Of a stretch of DNA of 64,000 nt, positions 26,187-39,200 are shown piece after piece. The stretch is from Linyphia triangularis. Its lineage: Eukaryota > Arthropoda > Arachnida > Araneae > Linyphiidae. The number at the start of each line of letters is the position of its first letter. Positions within the stretch are counted from its first letter, which is position 1. Both the position numbers and the translations under genes were made by a program. Under the pieces are notes generated by a model. It had not been told where the DNA came from. It saw only the letters and a program-made list of their open reading frames with translations, and did not search any database. Where the stretch lies: NCBI GenBank assembly GCA_963978545.1, contig OZ021732.1, positions 31,030,123 through 31,094,122 of the forward strand, written 5' to 3'.

Positions 26187-29100
26187 CCAACCTTAAAAAA
26201 AGCAGTGATGTTCATCTTGGAACACACTATTCTTTACTGAAAAATCTTGTTGTCGTTTTAGTGGCCACTTCAACTTGTAGCATAGAGAAATGAAAAAGTC
26301 CCACTGAACTACTGCCCCATTTCACTTTTCGATGTCATTTCTCGACCTTATCATTCCAAAAGTTCAGTGTATATACTATTGTAAATACTCGGGAAAGGAA
26401 TTCATTGCAAGAAAGCTTCCTTCTGGCCACACTTGTGTCAGTGGAAGGTTATGCCGTACTGGAATGATAATAGGGCTTCATCACTGTGCTTCCCTCTTGT
26501 GACTTTCGACACATTTATAATTAATCGTAACTTCGCTTTTGGTCAGCCTCCTCAAATGTATAATTTGCCTTCCTTTTATTGATTTACTCCAAAATGGGCA
26601 GTTCGTGTTTTTCACATATTAGATGCAAAATATGAATGTCGATATCCAAGCGTAAAAGGTACCCATAGCAATGAAAGGAAACTTCTAAATTAATCTTTCA
26701 CTTTGTTTGTTCTATTATCAAATTCTAAATTGAAATCTCCATGAGCATTTCAAACACTAATAATGAACTTAGCTTGGTGCTTTTGAAAGTGTTTGCATTG
26801 AGAAAATTATTTTTGATTAGAGGATTTTCAATTCTTCAATATTGATACAAGGTCACTGAGTAATTTATTTTTTACAAAGTATAAAAAGATCCTAATTCCC
26901 CATCTAAATTTGAAAAGTAGCCAATATAAAACGCAAAGGCAATATTTGATTGTAAAAAATAATTTTACTTGAACTACACTATAAAATATCAAGTAGTGTG
27001 AGATTTTAGTTTAAAGTTTTCCAATAAACTTTTTATTTCCTTTAAGTGCCAATGGGTTCCTCTTTTACTTGAAAAAAAAGTTTACCATTTGCTACAAACG
27101 TCTAGTTACACATGTTACTTTCACACTGTAGCTTTCCTAATAAATATGTAGACGGACGACACAAGTGTTCTGTTTCGTTGAGAGTGAGGTGTTATTTGTA
27201 ACGAAGCAAAGACCATTGCCATTGATTTCTATAGCAATATATCCATAGCAGTTTCATTGTTCTTTTTCAGTCCATGTACATTTGTGTTTTTATCTCGTAG
27301 ACTTCTGTAAGTTGTGCCTTAACTGTGTGACTGTAACATGTGGTTCAGCTTGGGACTCCACTTAACATGTACAGAATGATTGATCATCGACCCTTACTCT
27401 ATGCACATATTGACTGTAATTTGATGCAATTTTAAATTGAATCTTTTTCTGCCATTTCATTTGTTTGCTTTAAAAACGATTTAATTCATTATGTGTTGTT
27501 TTTACTTTAATATATACCTGTATATAGAAACATCATTTATTGTACATAATGTATTGCTAATAAGTTGTGTTTTCTTTTATAATCTTATGCAGGTTTCTCC
27601 ATATTTTTTTTTTTTTTTTATTCAGTGCATAAGCAAATAGTGTACTTTTAATATGTACATTGATTGAAAAAAGTATGTTTTCCAAAGAATGCTAATAATT
27701 AAATTTTAAATGATGGTTAGCAATATAAAAGTTTACGAAACTTTTTAGTAAGTATACCTTATGGTGACGTGACCTTACAGAGGTAAAAGTGATACACTAT
27801 CTTATTCAATAAGATCCATTTTATTTTTGTTTCTTATCATCTAAACATAAAAATTAAATTTGGTAATGAAAGGATTTAGTTATCCAATTCTACTTTATTC
27901 AAAGGCTTTGGAGTGTTCAAAGTTAACCTGCATAAGATTTAAAATATAAAAATTGTAAAGTTTGTTGTAATTATCAAAATTGCGTTTCATATTATAATTT
28001 TAATCCTATAAATTTAATGTTTTATTTAAAGATTTAAAATCATGTTTAAGTTATTTATTGAAGCTCTGATTATACCAATGCTGATTAAGTTCACTGCCTT
28101 TTTGTATCAATCAATAATTTATAGTTTAGATTATTTAGTACTCCCAAAGTAACTGCTGTGATCACATATAATGATCATTGTAAATAATTTAATTAGAGGT
28201 GAAACTTGGCTCTAAGAGTAAAATATTACATTTTTTTTCTCTTTTTAATACTATCTCCTAAAGCTGATGATAAATATTATTTTTTATTTTAGCTAATTTT
28301 AGTATTAAGGTGAGCAAATTACTATTTCGGTAATCTAGGATATTGCTCTTAATTTAAATAGTTTTGGTAGTTCTATATGAACTCGTTATAAAAACTACAT
28401 GATATGTGATCATGGGTACCTTTAATAATTCTATCAAGTATTAAAAGCAACATGATCTTATATGTATAAATTTACAGAAGTTTAAAAATTATGCCAAGTT
28501 TTAACCTACTTTACGCTTACATTATCTTTGGAAATTGAGTTTCTCTCAGAAAGAAAAAGTGAAAAGCAAACATAGCAACGTTTCTGTATTTAAATTTTTG
28601 TGTCAGAAGAACAAAGAACTTGTAAGTTGGCAAATCAGTGTTAACAGTTTTGTACCACTAAATTGCTGCCAATAATTTAATTCTGTATCTTTTGTAATAT
28701 TTCCATGTTTAGGTAATCCTCACAACAGGTAAATTTGTTTTCCTGCATCTTATAAATTTAGAAAAATCAATTTTTTGTCTTAGGCTGATCTTTCTTCATG
28801 GAATGAGCAATAAACATGTTTAGGGATGACTCTTTGTTTTTCATTCAATTTTCACATTATTCTTGATTTCAAAATTGATGTCACAAAATATATCTTAAGT
28901 TGCAGAATGTAAGATTGCTGTGAAACTGATTAATTATGTTTTGATGGAAACAAAATCAAATTTAAAAAAAGCATCATTCCCTTTCCATTCAATAAGTTGG
29001 AACTAAAACAATTTCAAAGTCACGTCTTAGCATTGGCTTTATTCCAGATTTTGATGATAATGTGAAAAGGCTGTTGGGTAGGGTTTTCTCCCTGAAAAGA

Positions 29101-29536
29101 AAATCCAAAGAAAAATGTCCTGATTGCCTGGATTTTTATACCTAGAAAGTTAACCTTATTTGCCCTTTTTTTCGGACGCAAAAGCTAGATTGATCTACAA
29201 AGTGTTTGGGTCAGTATCTGTTCGAAGTTGAAATACCTTTCAGGCGGAACTGGGCAGGATTTATGTCTCAAATGTAAGAAAACTCCCACTCTGCAGCCTG
29301 ACTATTGATTCCAAACCTTCCTGCATATTAAATTAGCAACTTGCCTTTCAACCATGATTCCTGCTTATGGCTGAGAAGTTTTTCACATTTTCTATCGTAA
29401 GAGATAAGCACAAGAAAATTTAAATAAATTGCATTGCTATTTATTAAACTTCAGTGTTTTAATGTATAATTTTTAAAACAACCTCCAAATCATCTTTAAC
29501 ATGTTCTCTGCCGAAGCTAATATGGTGCCTCTTTTC

Positions 29537-30257
29537 TAGAGGTCGGCGATATATCGATACGTCGATATTTTTAAAAAAAATATCGATAAAAGTCACTGAT
29601 ATATCGATATTTTTAAACATTTTTAGTTTTTTTTATGAGCGTTTTGTAGTTCCATATGTTTTTTCGATTTTATTTATTCCCTTTTCAAAAACCTCAAAAC
29701 TAAAGTTTGGACTTGGCTGAGAGACAGTTAAAATGGAACCAATATTCAATATTTTGCCATACACTTCATAATCATGGGCGCCACCAGGAGGGTACAAGGG
29801 AGTGCACTTGCTCCTCTCTGGCTTTTGAAAATTAAAATGAAAAAAACGTGTTAATTCCAAGTAAATAGAAGCACAAATGCCATTTCGAAACTCCGGTTCA
29901 ATGCTACACTGCATATTTTTTATAGCTGATTTAATCCAATTGCCTCTATCCAAATGAGTAGAAACTTGGCAAATTGCATGTCGATGACGATGCAGTCTAT
30001 AACGTTTTTTGCTAAAAAATGTAGTGCTAAAAAATGTCTACCTGTACGTGAACTTTTAGATCATGGCGGTACTCTAGCTGGAATTTTTTCTTTTTTTATT
30101 ATTCAAAATTTACAATAATTTTCCATAACAAGTAGAAATTTGCCGTGAAAAATTTCATTTCTGGCAAAATTTTAAAAAAAAAAATCGTGTATCGATATTT
30201 TTTTCTATGCAACGATATAGTATCGATATTTATTTTGATCGGTAGTTCCGACCTCTA
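29537..30257. mobile_element. Non-autonomous hAT element with TATCGATA subterminal repeats
   Basis: It begins tagaggtcgg and ends with its exact inverse, flanked by the 8-bp duplication ctcttttc (29529-29536 and 30258-30265). Both subterminal regions carry repeated atcgata / tatcgatat motifs (five or more copies on the left within 80 bp, three or more on the right), as expected for transposase-binding sites. An open stretch on the minus strand, 29633-29953, resembles no transposase. Inside, near 29774, is a sequence like the left end of the 13661 element. Confidence 0.85.
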
Positions 30258-30265
30258 CTCTTTTC

Positions 30266-31133
30266 ACAAGTACCAAAATCCTACCTGTATTTTAATGGTT
30301 TTATATTTTGTTTTATTTTAGACACATAACAGTTTACTTTTAACAATATATAAATTCAAATATGTATACTCAGTTAGTAAGTGAAATAATTTATTTTGCT
30401 CCTTGTGCTAACTACGAGATATTTATCTAGTTGCAAGTTAAGACTATTCTGCACGAGTAAACCGTTCTGCGCATGCACACAAAAATCCTGCTCATGCAAT
30501 ATGGTGGTGTTTTTTTTTTTTTTCATAAGTCTACACAAGTCGCTGAACATAATATTTGAGCAATCTGTTTATTAACATTTTCAAGTGAATAAACCCATAA
30601 AATGGCAAAAAAGAAAATATTCAGTTAAACCATTTTGAGAAATATATTATCATTTCAATTCAGCAAGAGTATTATTTAGCCCATCCTGTATACTAGACAC
30701 CTAAACGTTCACACTTTTGATACAATACTTGTGCTCAATTACTTAAGTAAAGTGGTCAAAAGCATCTTATCTCGTAGATGGTCATCTGTCAACTACAAAT
30801 ATTCTCGTAGTTGGTGGCAGCAAACATGTTAAAGAAGCTACTTTCTACAGTTTGCCATTTCCATTACATTCTCCTAAAATAATGTGTTTTGTTTTTAAGC
30901 CACTTATGTGACAAACAGTATCCAGAGTTTCAACAATGCATTATATGTAAGTTTAGAAGATATTTACTAACAAAATTTCATAACGAAGCAAGTTATGATT
31001 ATTAAAATTAGTCATTGTCATAACTGAGAATGAGATGTTCATAATGTTCAATCACATTATAGAGAATTTTTTGTTATGCTAAAAATTCTTGCTGAAATTA
31101 ATAAAATATTCTAAGTAAATATGCAGGTTAGAT
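30266..31133. other. Intergenic, nothing bounded
   Basis: AT-rich with a poly-T patch near 30510. The strings ctaactacgagata (30408) and tctcgtagttgg (30812) are inverse-like and might be ends of an old element, but no target duplication was found. Confidence 0.3.
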
Positions 31134-31533
31134 AAAGCGTATGTAGCTTTGTTTGCGGGCGCTGTGGATCGATAATGCGACCTTTGCTTTCCCAGCCAGA
31201 TACTCTATCCCCTAGACAAAAGAGATCTCAGGTGTCTAGAAGTTGTATCTGTTATTTGTACACGAGACCACCACAGACCCCCTTCCCAGTGAGTCGCGAA
31301 GGGACTAACGATTGAGTTGTCTGCATGTGGAGCAGTGAGTCACCGGAGGTTTTGCTTGTTGTTTGGCAGCGAGTCGCTAAAGATACTGAGATGATATTGT
31401 GGAAGTCGTGCAGTATTTTCAGAAGATAAGGATAGATGGCAGCATGATTCAGTTGTCGGATAGTCACCAATAAAGCGTATGTAACTGTTGGCGGTCGCTG
31501 GGGATCGATCAAACTTTTTCAAAGCCCAGTCTT
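31134..31533 (-). mobile_element. tRNA-derived SINE-like repeat with two head modules
   Basis: Read on the minus strand. A truncated head (about 31533-31498, ending gatcgatcc) is followed by gcgaccgcc...tacatacgcttta, then a ~230-bp body. A second, fuller head follows with an A-box-like ggatagagtatctgg (about 31209-31195) and a B-box-like ggtcgcattatcgatcc (31182-31166), then the same tacatacgcttta. The repeated module suggests a dimer or two insertions. Open frames on the minus strand here are incidental. Confidence 0.5.
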
Positions 31534-31954
31534 CTGTTACGAAACAATTGTACAACTCCAAAAGAAGAAAAAATTCTCAACATTTGCAGTAGTTGCTTTT
31601 GCAATAAGAATTACTTAAACTTCCTTCAATACATCAGCATTAAACTTTTTTTATATATCATTTTTAAGCATTCGTCATCATTCTATAACTATTACATTTC
31701 CAATAAATTCCTTTTGAAAAAGATATCTTTGAAATGGTAAACTTTTTAGTAAACACTAGAAGTTATTTACAACATCAAATAATTTAAAGAGACTAATTAT
31801 AAATAAACAAATGAAAATACAATTTTAAATTATTCTTTAAAAAAAACTAATAGGTTTTTTTTAGAATAAAAATACAATTTTAAATTATTCTTTAAAAAAA
31901 GCCATTGGTTTTATTGAGAAAAAAAACCTCTTGGGTTAAACCATGCCAACCCTG
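31534..31954 (-). repeat. Repeat family with terminus cagggttggcatggttt, copy 3
   Basis: It reads leftward from 31954 and matches the copy at 13736 over about 400 bp, to cgtaacag near 31534, where the SINE-like repeat abuts. A ~55-bp segment (aataatttaaaattg and flanks) is tandemly duplicated inside this copy. Confidence 0.55.
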
Positions 31955-32444
31955 ATGTAAAAGGGAGAAATATCTTTAAAAACTTCAACAAAAATTATGA
32001 ATTCTTTTTTTTTTTATTGGTCAGATAACTAGAATGAGGAATTTTCACGTTTTGTGGTTTTATTTTTAAGTAAAAGAGAAAAAATCATGAAAACAATACC
32101 ATTCTTCAAAAATTTGAGCCTGGATAGTTAAAAAAAAATATTTAGTTTTTCACTTTGCGATTTGGCGGGAAAAAGCTACTTTTGCGTGTGACGTCAATGC
32201 GCAGATGATGAACCAGTCTAAAACCTGTTTCAGACGAGGAGGGAGTGGAGATCCTCCTTGGATTTTAGATGGCATCTATACATAACTACGTTGTTTTTAG
32301 TGCGGTTTTGGTTGCGTGACTTTTGCTAATTTCAAACTCGATTTTTATTAATTGAAAGCATAAAGATAAAAAATAATTGCACTGCTCAAATATATTTGTT
32401 GGATAACACTAGAAAATACAAAAAATATTCATTTTCCTCACTTG

Positions 32445-33903
32445 CAGGGGTCAAAGTGACAAAATAAGAATATATAGGATTTAAAAAAAAATATATATAT
32501 AGGACACTATAAAATATCAAATAACTGCACACAGTTGCTACTGAACTTTAATTTTAACTCTTTATATATTTCATTAATTAAAACTTTAAATGAAAATTAC
32601 TGAAATGAACATATAAGACATACTTATTTGAAGTATGAGGACTTTCACACAGGACTAATTTTCCTTCCTATACATTTTTCTTTTTAATAGAGGAATATTA
32701 ATAAAAAGTACTTAGAAAATTACTATCTCCCTTTAAAACTCGTTATAGTGAATTTAAGAAAGCAGAAGAAAGAAAAAAACATTAAAAAAAGAAATCGCCT
32801 GATCCTGAATATGTCATCCTTTATTCGTTATTACCTCAATATTTCATACTTGGTATTCACCAATAAATCAAGTTTATAGTAGCTACATTTGCAATTTTGA
32901 GTCTTGTTTCTAGCATGTATAGGTGCTTGAGCTGCCTTATTTCTTTTTATCCTTATTAGCAGTCTTTTGTTGGTATAGATTTATCCTACGGTGCCGGACG
33001 GATTGGCGATTTAGCGCCAAATGTGGCAACCCGTTGACTTAGTTTTCCGGTAACCCTAGTGAGCGTTTAGATTTAGCAACACAGATTTTTGACGTCATTT
33101 TCAATTTTTGACTTTTTTGAAAAGTAGCTATCCGAATTCTGACACTGTACAGCAAATTTTAACCCTTTTGTTTCCTTCATCAATCATTGACTGAGAATTC
33201 GAAATGTCGATTTTAGTCCTGCAAGTGTATAATAAAGTTTTTTTTTTGTTTTTTCTGTTCTTTCCGAGGTATTTTGTTTCTGCATCGTTTTCTTTGGTTA
33301 AAATTCCAAGTCCAGTACGGATCGTGCGCTAAGAATTGATTACATAGAGCTGCGCCAAATTATGGTAACCATAGGTAGTTCACATGTGATTAAAAAAAAT
33401 GGCGAGGCTGCTATTTTTTGGCAAAAATCACCTTAGCGTAGAATCCGAACCTGACTTGGAATTTTAACCTTAGCTTTTTCGCTTCTCTTTTTGCATTATG
33501 ACAAATTAGTTTACTACGCGTGCTATGGAAAAGTTCACTTGTTTACATCTCTTGTCGGTCGAGTGCAGTTGAGTTGTAGGAATAAGTCATCGTTACCTAT
33601 GGTCACGCAGAAAGGAAGCGAGAAGTCAATGCAACACGTGACGTCACAAGAGATACGGCGCGGCTGCTTACTAACATCGCTTTTGTGGGTTTTGTCAGGT
33701 CTCTTTCACTTACGATCGCGGCAAAGAACCCGGAATATAAAAAATCGCAACAATCGGCACCGTTATTACGAATTTGAAGAAAATATAGGTCGAATCAGCA
33801 CAGAAATATAAGATTTATAGGACAATTATAAAATATAGGACGTTTTTCCGATTTTTAAAAAAATATAGGATTTATAGGATATATAGAACGTCTGCGACCC
33901 CTG
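32445..33903. mobile_element. Terminal-inverted-repeat element with caggggtc ends, copy 1
   Basis: The left end caggggtcaaagtgac and right end gtctgcgacccctg are inverse at caggggtc. The whole element recurs at 42691-44237. There is no transposase; the open frame at 33491-33811 is unlike any family I know and is not kept open in the second copy. A CRE-type palindrome within cacgtgacgtcac is at 33635-33647. The flanks share cacttg but no clean 8-bp duplication. Confidence 0.7.
33296..33469. mobile_element. Nested MITE, ggttaaaattcc ends
   Basis: The left end ggttaaaattccaagtcc and the right end are inverse. The copy-2 element lacks it at this position, while a related 160-bp unit sits elsewhere in copy 2 (43425-43584). 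It therefore inserted independently in the two copies. Confidence 0.6.
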
Positions 33904-34180
33904 CACTTGTGCAAGTTCCTCATTGTAATAATTTACTGTAATTAAAATTCAGTTTTAGTAATGTATTTTAGTTTAATATAGGATAGGTTGTTAAATATAT
34001 CAGCTTTCATTGATATACAAATAGTAGTGTTTTCCTGGAAAGGAAGCAATCCAGTTTTTTTCTTGAAAGTTTTTCATTTCTTTAATAAAGTTAAAAAGTT
34101 CACATTATTTTAAATGCTTAAATACTTTGGTCTTATCACGACCCACCAGTGGGTCACAACACATAGTTTGGGAAACACTG
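33904..34180. repeat. Solo hAT-like terminus
   Basis: The strand ends gtttgggaaacactg at 34180, the inverse of a CAGTGTTTCCCAAAC hAT terminus, preceded by a short palindrome acccaccagtgggt. No left end was found, so this is a truncated remnant. Confidence 0.4.
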
Positions 34181-34585
34181 ATCTAAAGCATAATTTTTGT
34201 CGGGCCAAGTTGCTATTTTTAATTAGAAATAATTTTAGCAAAATTTTCAATGCAACAAAAGATTATTTCAGCAAAATGCACACAAAAATAGATGCATTGA
34301 TTTCAGAATGTTTAATAATAGTTTTTCCATTTTTATACAGCAATTGGAATAGATGTAACATTTGCGTATTTCACAAATGCAGTCATTGCTACAAAATAGC
34401 ATTTTTTGATAAATTTCACAACAGTATATCTAAAAAAAAAAAGGCAATAGCTGTACCAACAAAATTAAGTGATAAATTTAAAGCCTCGTCTATGCAGTAC
34501 TCCAAAAAATATCCATGGTTGTATTTTCTTTTCCAAAAGTCAAAAGTGCAAACAGATTTATCCTATGTATTTCGATTACAATTTT

Positions 34586-35302
34586 CAGGGCTGACACAGC
34601 TTAATAGCACTGAAAATAGTGGCTTTAGTAGCCTCACATGTAAAAAATAGTATTCTCAAATACTAAAATAACTGTGCGACAATTCTGAAAAACTATATTT
34701 TGAACTAGCTGCGTTGCGAAAACCCATCATTGTGTATAGGTCCCAGCTTTTGACATTTGTGAAAATTTCAGAGAGGAAGTCGCTTTGTAACAAATTAACA
34801 ACAAAAAAAATACATAAAATTTTTACATTCTGTTTATCAAAAGTCTAACCAGTAGGCTAAAACTTCTTATATTGAAAATTTCAAAGCTCTAGGACTGTTA
34901 GAAGTCGCTTTGTAAAAAAATTAATCAAATAATATTCAAACTCATGCTCGCTGAAAGGTTCATTACTGCACAAGCATAAGATTGTTTCACTCTCTAAAAG
35001 ATTAATTGCTACATAAATTCTTAATATTAGAACCCCTTACAGTGATTCTCCACAGAACCAATAAAATCAGAAAACAAAAGAAGATCTTGTGAATAAAAAA
35101 ATGTTCAATCCTCTTCAGATTCAATCAACATCCATAAGTGCGACATCATTGATAAAAGCCACAGACCTAAAGAACAGACAGAGACCGCTTACTTTTGTTT
35201 TCGAAAAGTAACAATATTAGCTGAAAAGATAGCTTTTAGGTCAATTTTGGCAACAAAAAAAAATCACCCTTGCCTCGAAAATAGTCACCTGTGGCAGCCC
35301 TG
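34586..35302. mobile_element. MITE with cagggctg inverted ends
   Basis: The left end cagggctgacacag and the right end, inverted, cagggctgccacag differ at one of 14 bases. The string aatttt directly abuts both ends (34580-34585 and 35303-35308), a possible partial target duplication. No coding sequence was found. Confidence 0.5.
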
Positions 35303-36210
35303 AATTTTGTATAGTTTTGCATAAAAAATAAATGCTTAATCTGTTATTTTATTTAAACAAAATCTGAATTCTAGATTTTCTTCTACCATGAGGAATCTAA
35401 TAGAGACAATCAAGTAAATCTGTTTAGCATTCAAACACTAACCACTCATTGAAAATTTATAAAATTTGACATTAAAAAAAAAGGAAATTGGAAGCTAAAT
35501 TCAAATATGGAATATTTGCCATTGAAGTTTCGAAAATTTAATTCTGTTTAGTATAAGACATCGTACAACAACAACAAAAATTATATAAAATCCTTCAATG
35601 TGTCAATCAATCAAGAAAGGTTACTTTGTTTTTTTCACTTGTCAATCAGAACAAAAGATACAGCCAGTGTTCAAATGTTTTCTTGCATACTGTACATCTA
35701 CAAATGAAGGTATATTTTATCTGTAAAAAGTAGACAATTACATTTAAAGACATGTTTAGTTATTTTATTCTATGACTAGTTTGTTACCCATAATTTTCCA
35801 TTGAAACAACTTAAGTGTTCATGTTGCTAGTCCTCTGAAAGTAAATTTTCCACAAAAGATTCTAAAGAAGCCAAAAAACAAAAGACAATGTTGAGATTTA
35901 TTTTAAATTCATTTGACATGGTATAAGATTGTATAAGAGTAAGAATAAAATGAAAATACTAGAGACATATTTACAGGACATTTCATTAAAAAAATTACAC
36001 TTTTAATACTTAAGATAAAATATATTTCCAAGAAAACATGCATGGCAACTGTACATCTTATACTGTCTTAAATAATTTTCATACTTCAAGTGACACACTT
36101 TCAAAACTATTCTCATCTACTCAACAGATGGACTTGTACAATTGGGGATGGTGGTACAAGCAGCTAGATTACCCAGTAGCTAACGATGGACTCTTGCAAA
36201 GATTTTCATT
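35303..36210 (-). other. PP4c 3'UTR and intergenic
   Basis: Downstream of the PP4c stop on the minus strand. A minus-strand AATAAA at 35902-35897 lies about 310 nt after the stop, and another near 35769 lies about 440 nt after. No other gene or repeat boundary was found. Confidence 0.45.
35897..35902 (-). promoter_or_regulatory. Candidate PP4c polyadenylation signal
   Basis: TTTATT on the plus strand, that is AATAAA on the minus strand, about 310 nt past the TAA at 36213-36211. Confidence 0.4.
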
Positions 36211-36261
36211 TTATAAAAAGTAGTCGGGTTGAGGTTTCTTAGTAGGTATGCCTCTTGTTTC
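36211..36261 (-). CDS. Pp4c: PP4c coding exon 7 (terminal)
   Basis: 16 codons, [16 protein letters not shown], then TAA at 36213-36211. The acceptor is ccattttag. The DYFL end is the conserved PP2A-like tail. Confidence 0.97.
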   Translation of the reverse strand, partial: ETRGIPTKKPQPDYFL

Positions 36262-39200
36262 CTAAAATGGAAAGAAACTTGTATTAAAGATAATTCTGTG
36301 GCAGAAACTGGTGTTTAAAATTTTATTTGAAGGAGATGAATGTTGACTTAAAATGGCAAGAATGTAAAAATAAACCACAGTTAATTTTCACATTTTGAAT
36401 ATTTAATACAGAACTATTGTCTAGCTTCATAATGGTTGTGAAACAGCACAAATTATTTCAGTTTTATGCCAGTTGAAAAAACCCAAATTCTAGCAATGAT
36501 CAGCCATTTTGGAAGAATATATCCAACAGGAGAGTTTATATGTTTTTTTTTTTGTTTTTTTCCCCGAAACGTGTTTCATTTCTAATTTGGCAAGAAATTC
36601 AAAAATTAAAAGTGCAGTGAAAATATAAAATTAAATACCTTATCTTTGTGACAGTTTTGTTTTGAAATATCAATGAACTAGATAGATTTTTTTTTTTTTT
36701 TAAATGTTAACTTCCATAGCAAAATTGTTAAAAATAGAGCAACTTTGAAGTAACTTGGGGAGGAAAAAAGGAATTTTGAAGTTAAAATAGTGAACTGTAA
36801 TAATAGGTGCAACAGCTTTGTGCAATACATTATGGAAAAGAATTTTATTGAAAAACAAAATTGCGAAAGAATACAACATATTTTTGTTATTAAACAATAA
36901 ATAATTGCAAACCTGAGGTGCAGCTTCAAATATTGTAAATTCCCTTTGTAGATGTTCATCCAATTCTAAAATTGCAGCAACATTTCCACACCTTTAAAAA
37001 AAAAAAAAAAAAAAAAACACATTAGAAACAAACCTTTCAGCAGAATTAGAAAATAACCAATAAATACGCATTTTCAAATACTCTTAAACAATGTGGAAGT
37101 CTTACTGATAATTTAAATGCATTGAAATAAAACAGTTGAATCGAACAACCAAGTAAACAATTTTAATCACAAGTTAAGGTTAAAAAAAAAAGTGTTAGAG
37201 CTTCAATAGAACATAGTTTGAATGTTACAATTGCTTATATAGAAAGGAAATAATTTCATGAAAAAAGTAGATATTACGTCAGGATGAGAAAAACTGAAGG
37301 GTAATAATTTATTGAACTATTCAAGAATTTTAAAACCATTATTTACAAACCCTAGCTAAAAATTAATCATAGTCGGTTTTTAATTTTATAACAAAACATT
37401 TTAAGCATGAAATAACTTGCATACCTCTAAAATGAAATGAATAACATAAATTGATACTAAAGGGAACAGGAATGAGCATGCATATTTACCTATAGCAGTA
37501 GTTTGGAGCTGACCAAACCGTAAGAACGGTCTCATTGAAGTGCCATTTGTAACCTTCCATCACCAGCTGATGTGCTCGGCATATCATATCAATGTCGTTA
37601 GCTGTGTTAAATTGTGCGACTACATCACTCCCAAACAGGTATCCAGCACCTCGAGGACTAACACCCCATCCCTGTGTATCTGTAAGTGAAGAGTAAGTGT
37701 GAGGTGTTGTTTAAAGATCATTAAAAAAGGGTAGCTTTTCCTATTATCTCAGGAAACAGTTTGAGTTTGCACAAATATTTTTTAATTCTATAAATTTGTT
37801 ACTTAGAATAAAGAATTCCTCAAAAAAATTTGAAGAGCGTAATTTTGGTCTTTCAGTAAACAAGGGTCCCACTCAAATTACAGAATGAAAATCAATGACT
37901 TTTAATTACCTAATTAATGTTTTTTGGGACCTTTGAAAAAAAATTTCAGGCATCATGTCTATACATTAATTTTTAATAATGTATATTCAACCAAAAAAGA
38001 AAGAAGTTTGCCCATACGTAATACAAATATGTAGGAGAATTATGATATGGTGCAGATAGGTGGAGGTCAAGCGGGAATAGCAAGTCTTAGTTGTATTTTT
38101 ATAAATTTTGCTGTCGGGCACACAACATCCACAAACATTAAGGACCTCTAAGCATTTTCAAGGACTTAATGACCGTGAGAATCCTGGAAACTTTCTTTTA
38201 AAAGAGTAAAATAACATTTTAAAGTGATACTTATACAAGACAAAAAGCTAAATGTATACTACATATTTATATGCCTAATATCCAACAGAAATTAAGGGGA
38301 AAGTACTTCTAAAACGAAGTCCTTTCTGAAGGAATTTCTCACAAACTCAAGTAATGTGTAATATAGTTTAGAATATTTCAACTAATTTTGAAAACATTCC
38401 ATGAAAATTTTTACTAGAAAAATGTATCTGATGAGCAGAACAAAATAGATTTCTAAGATTATAAATTCTAAACAAAAGGTATCATTTACCTAATTATCAA
38501 ACCATGCAATTCCCAATATTTTAATTTTCACAGGAAAATACTTTTACTTCCAGCAAAAAGAAATATATGTGGTTTAATTTTTCCATATTTATTGACTTTT
38601 AAATTTATTTGGAGTCGTATATGTATCAAATCAACATAATGGAATAAAAATAGCAAATTCTTATGTTTTGGAGCTATGCAGTTGGATAATTAACTACGAC
38701 AATGATGTACAGTATTTATAAAAAAAACTTGAAATAACTTACTGGTATAAATACAAAAACCATGTCTTGATAATGAATTGCAATCAAAAAAGGATCTAAC
38801 AGTTAATAAATACTGATCTTTCAGACAAATAATTACTTTAGTTTGCTCAGAAATAAAAGTGAAAGTGTGTTGGTTTGATCGCTTATATAAATTCCTAAAT
38901 CCTATCTATGGCCGATTTAGACCAAATTTTGCTCGGATTCTAGAAGTAATGCAATCTACTAATGTAAAAAAAAATAAAGTTTTAATGTCACTGAAAACAA
39001 AATTAAGTTCAATCCACTTGCAAATGACAATTGAAAAATAAACCAGAGTAAACAAATTTGTGATGGATTGCTAGAATATTTTTTTTATATAAATACTTTT
39101 ATCTCAATCGCATTTGCGTTTCAAGTAATTAGTCATTAGCATTTTTAGAGAAGTGCATTAAAAATGTAATTTAAAAATACCACTAAATTGGCAGGCTCAG

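Larger units (their letters stand above)
22251..29536 (+). other. Syntaxin 3'UTR and downstream, no genes seen
   Basis: About 7.3 kb without a credible exon on either strand. AATAAA at 22973-22978 could end a ~730-nt 3'UTR, with further hexamers downstream that could allow much longer forms. The stretch of about 26,140-27,560 is less AT-rich than its surroundings and has a clean hairpin at 26166-26186. I see no transposon boundary, tRNA or snRNA here. Confidence 0.4.

Noticed and set aside
31252..31561. Minus-strand open frames
   Set aside because: They fall inside the SINE-like repeat and have no family resemblance.
33491..33811. 106-codon open frame in the caggggtc element
   Set aside because: It is not kept open in copy 2 and resembles no transposase.
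34114..34650. 178-codon open frame
   Set aside because: It starts in a hAT terminus and runs into a MITE. Composition is as expected for AT-rich non-coding DNA and no domain is recognisable.
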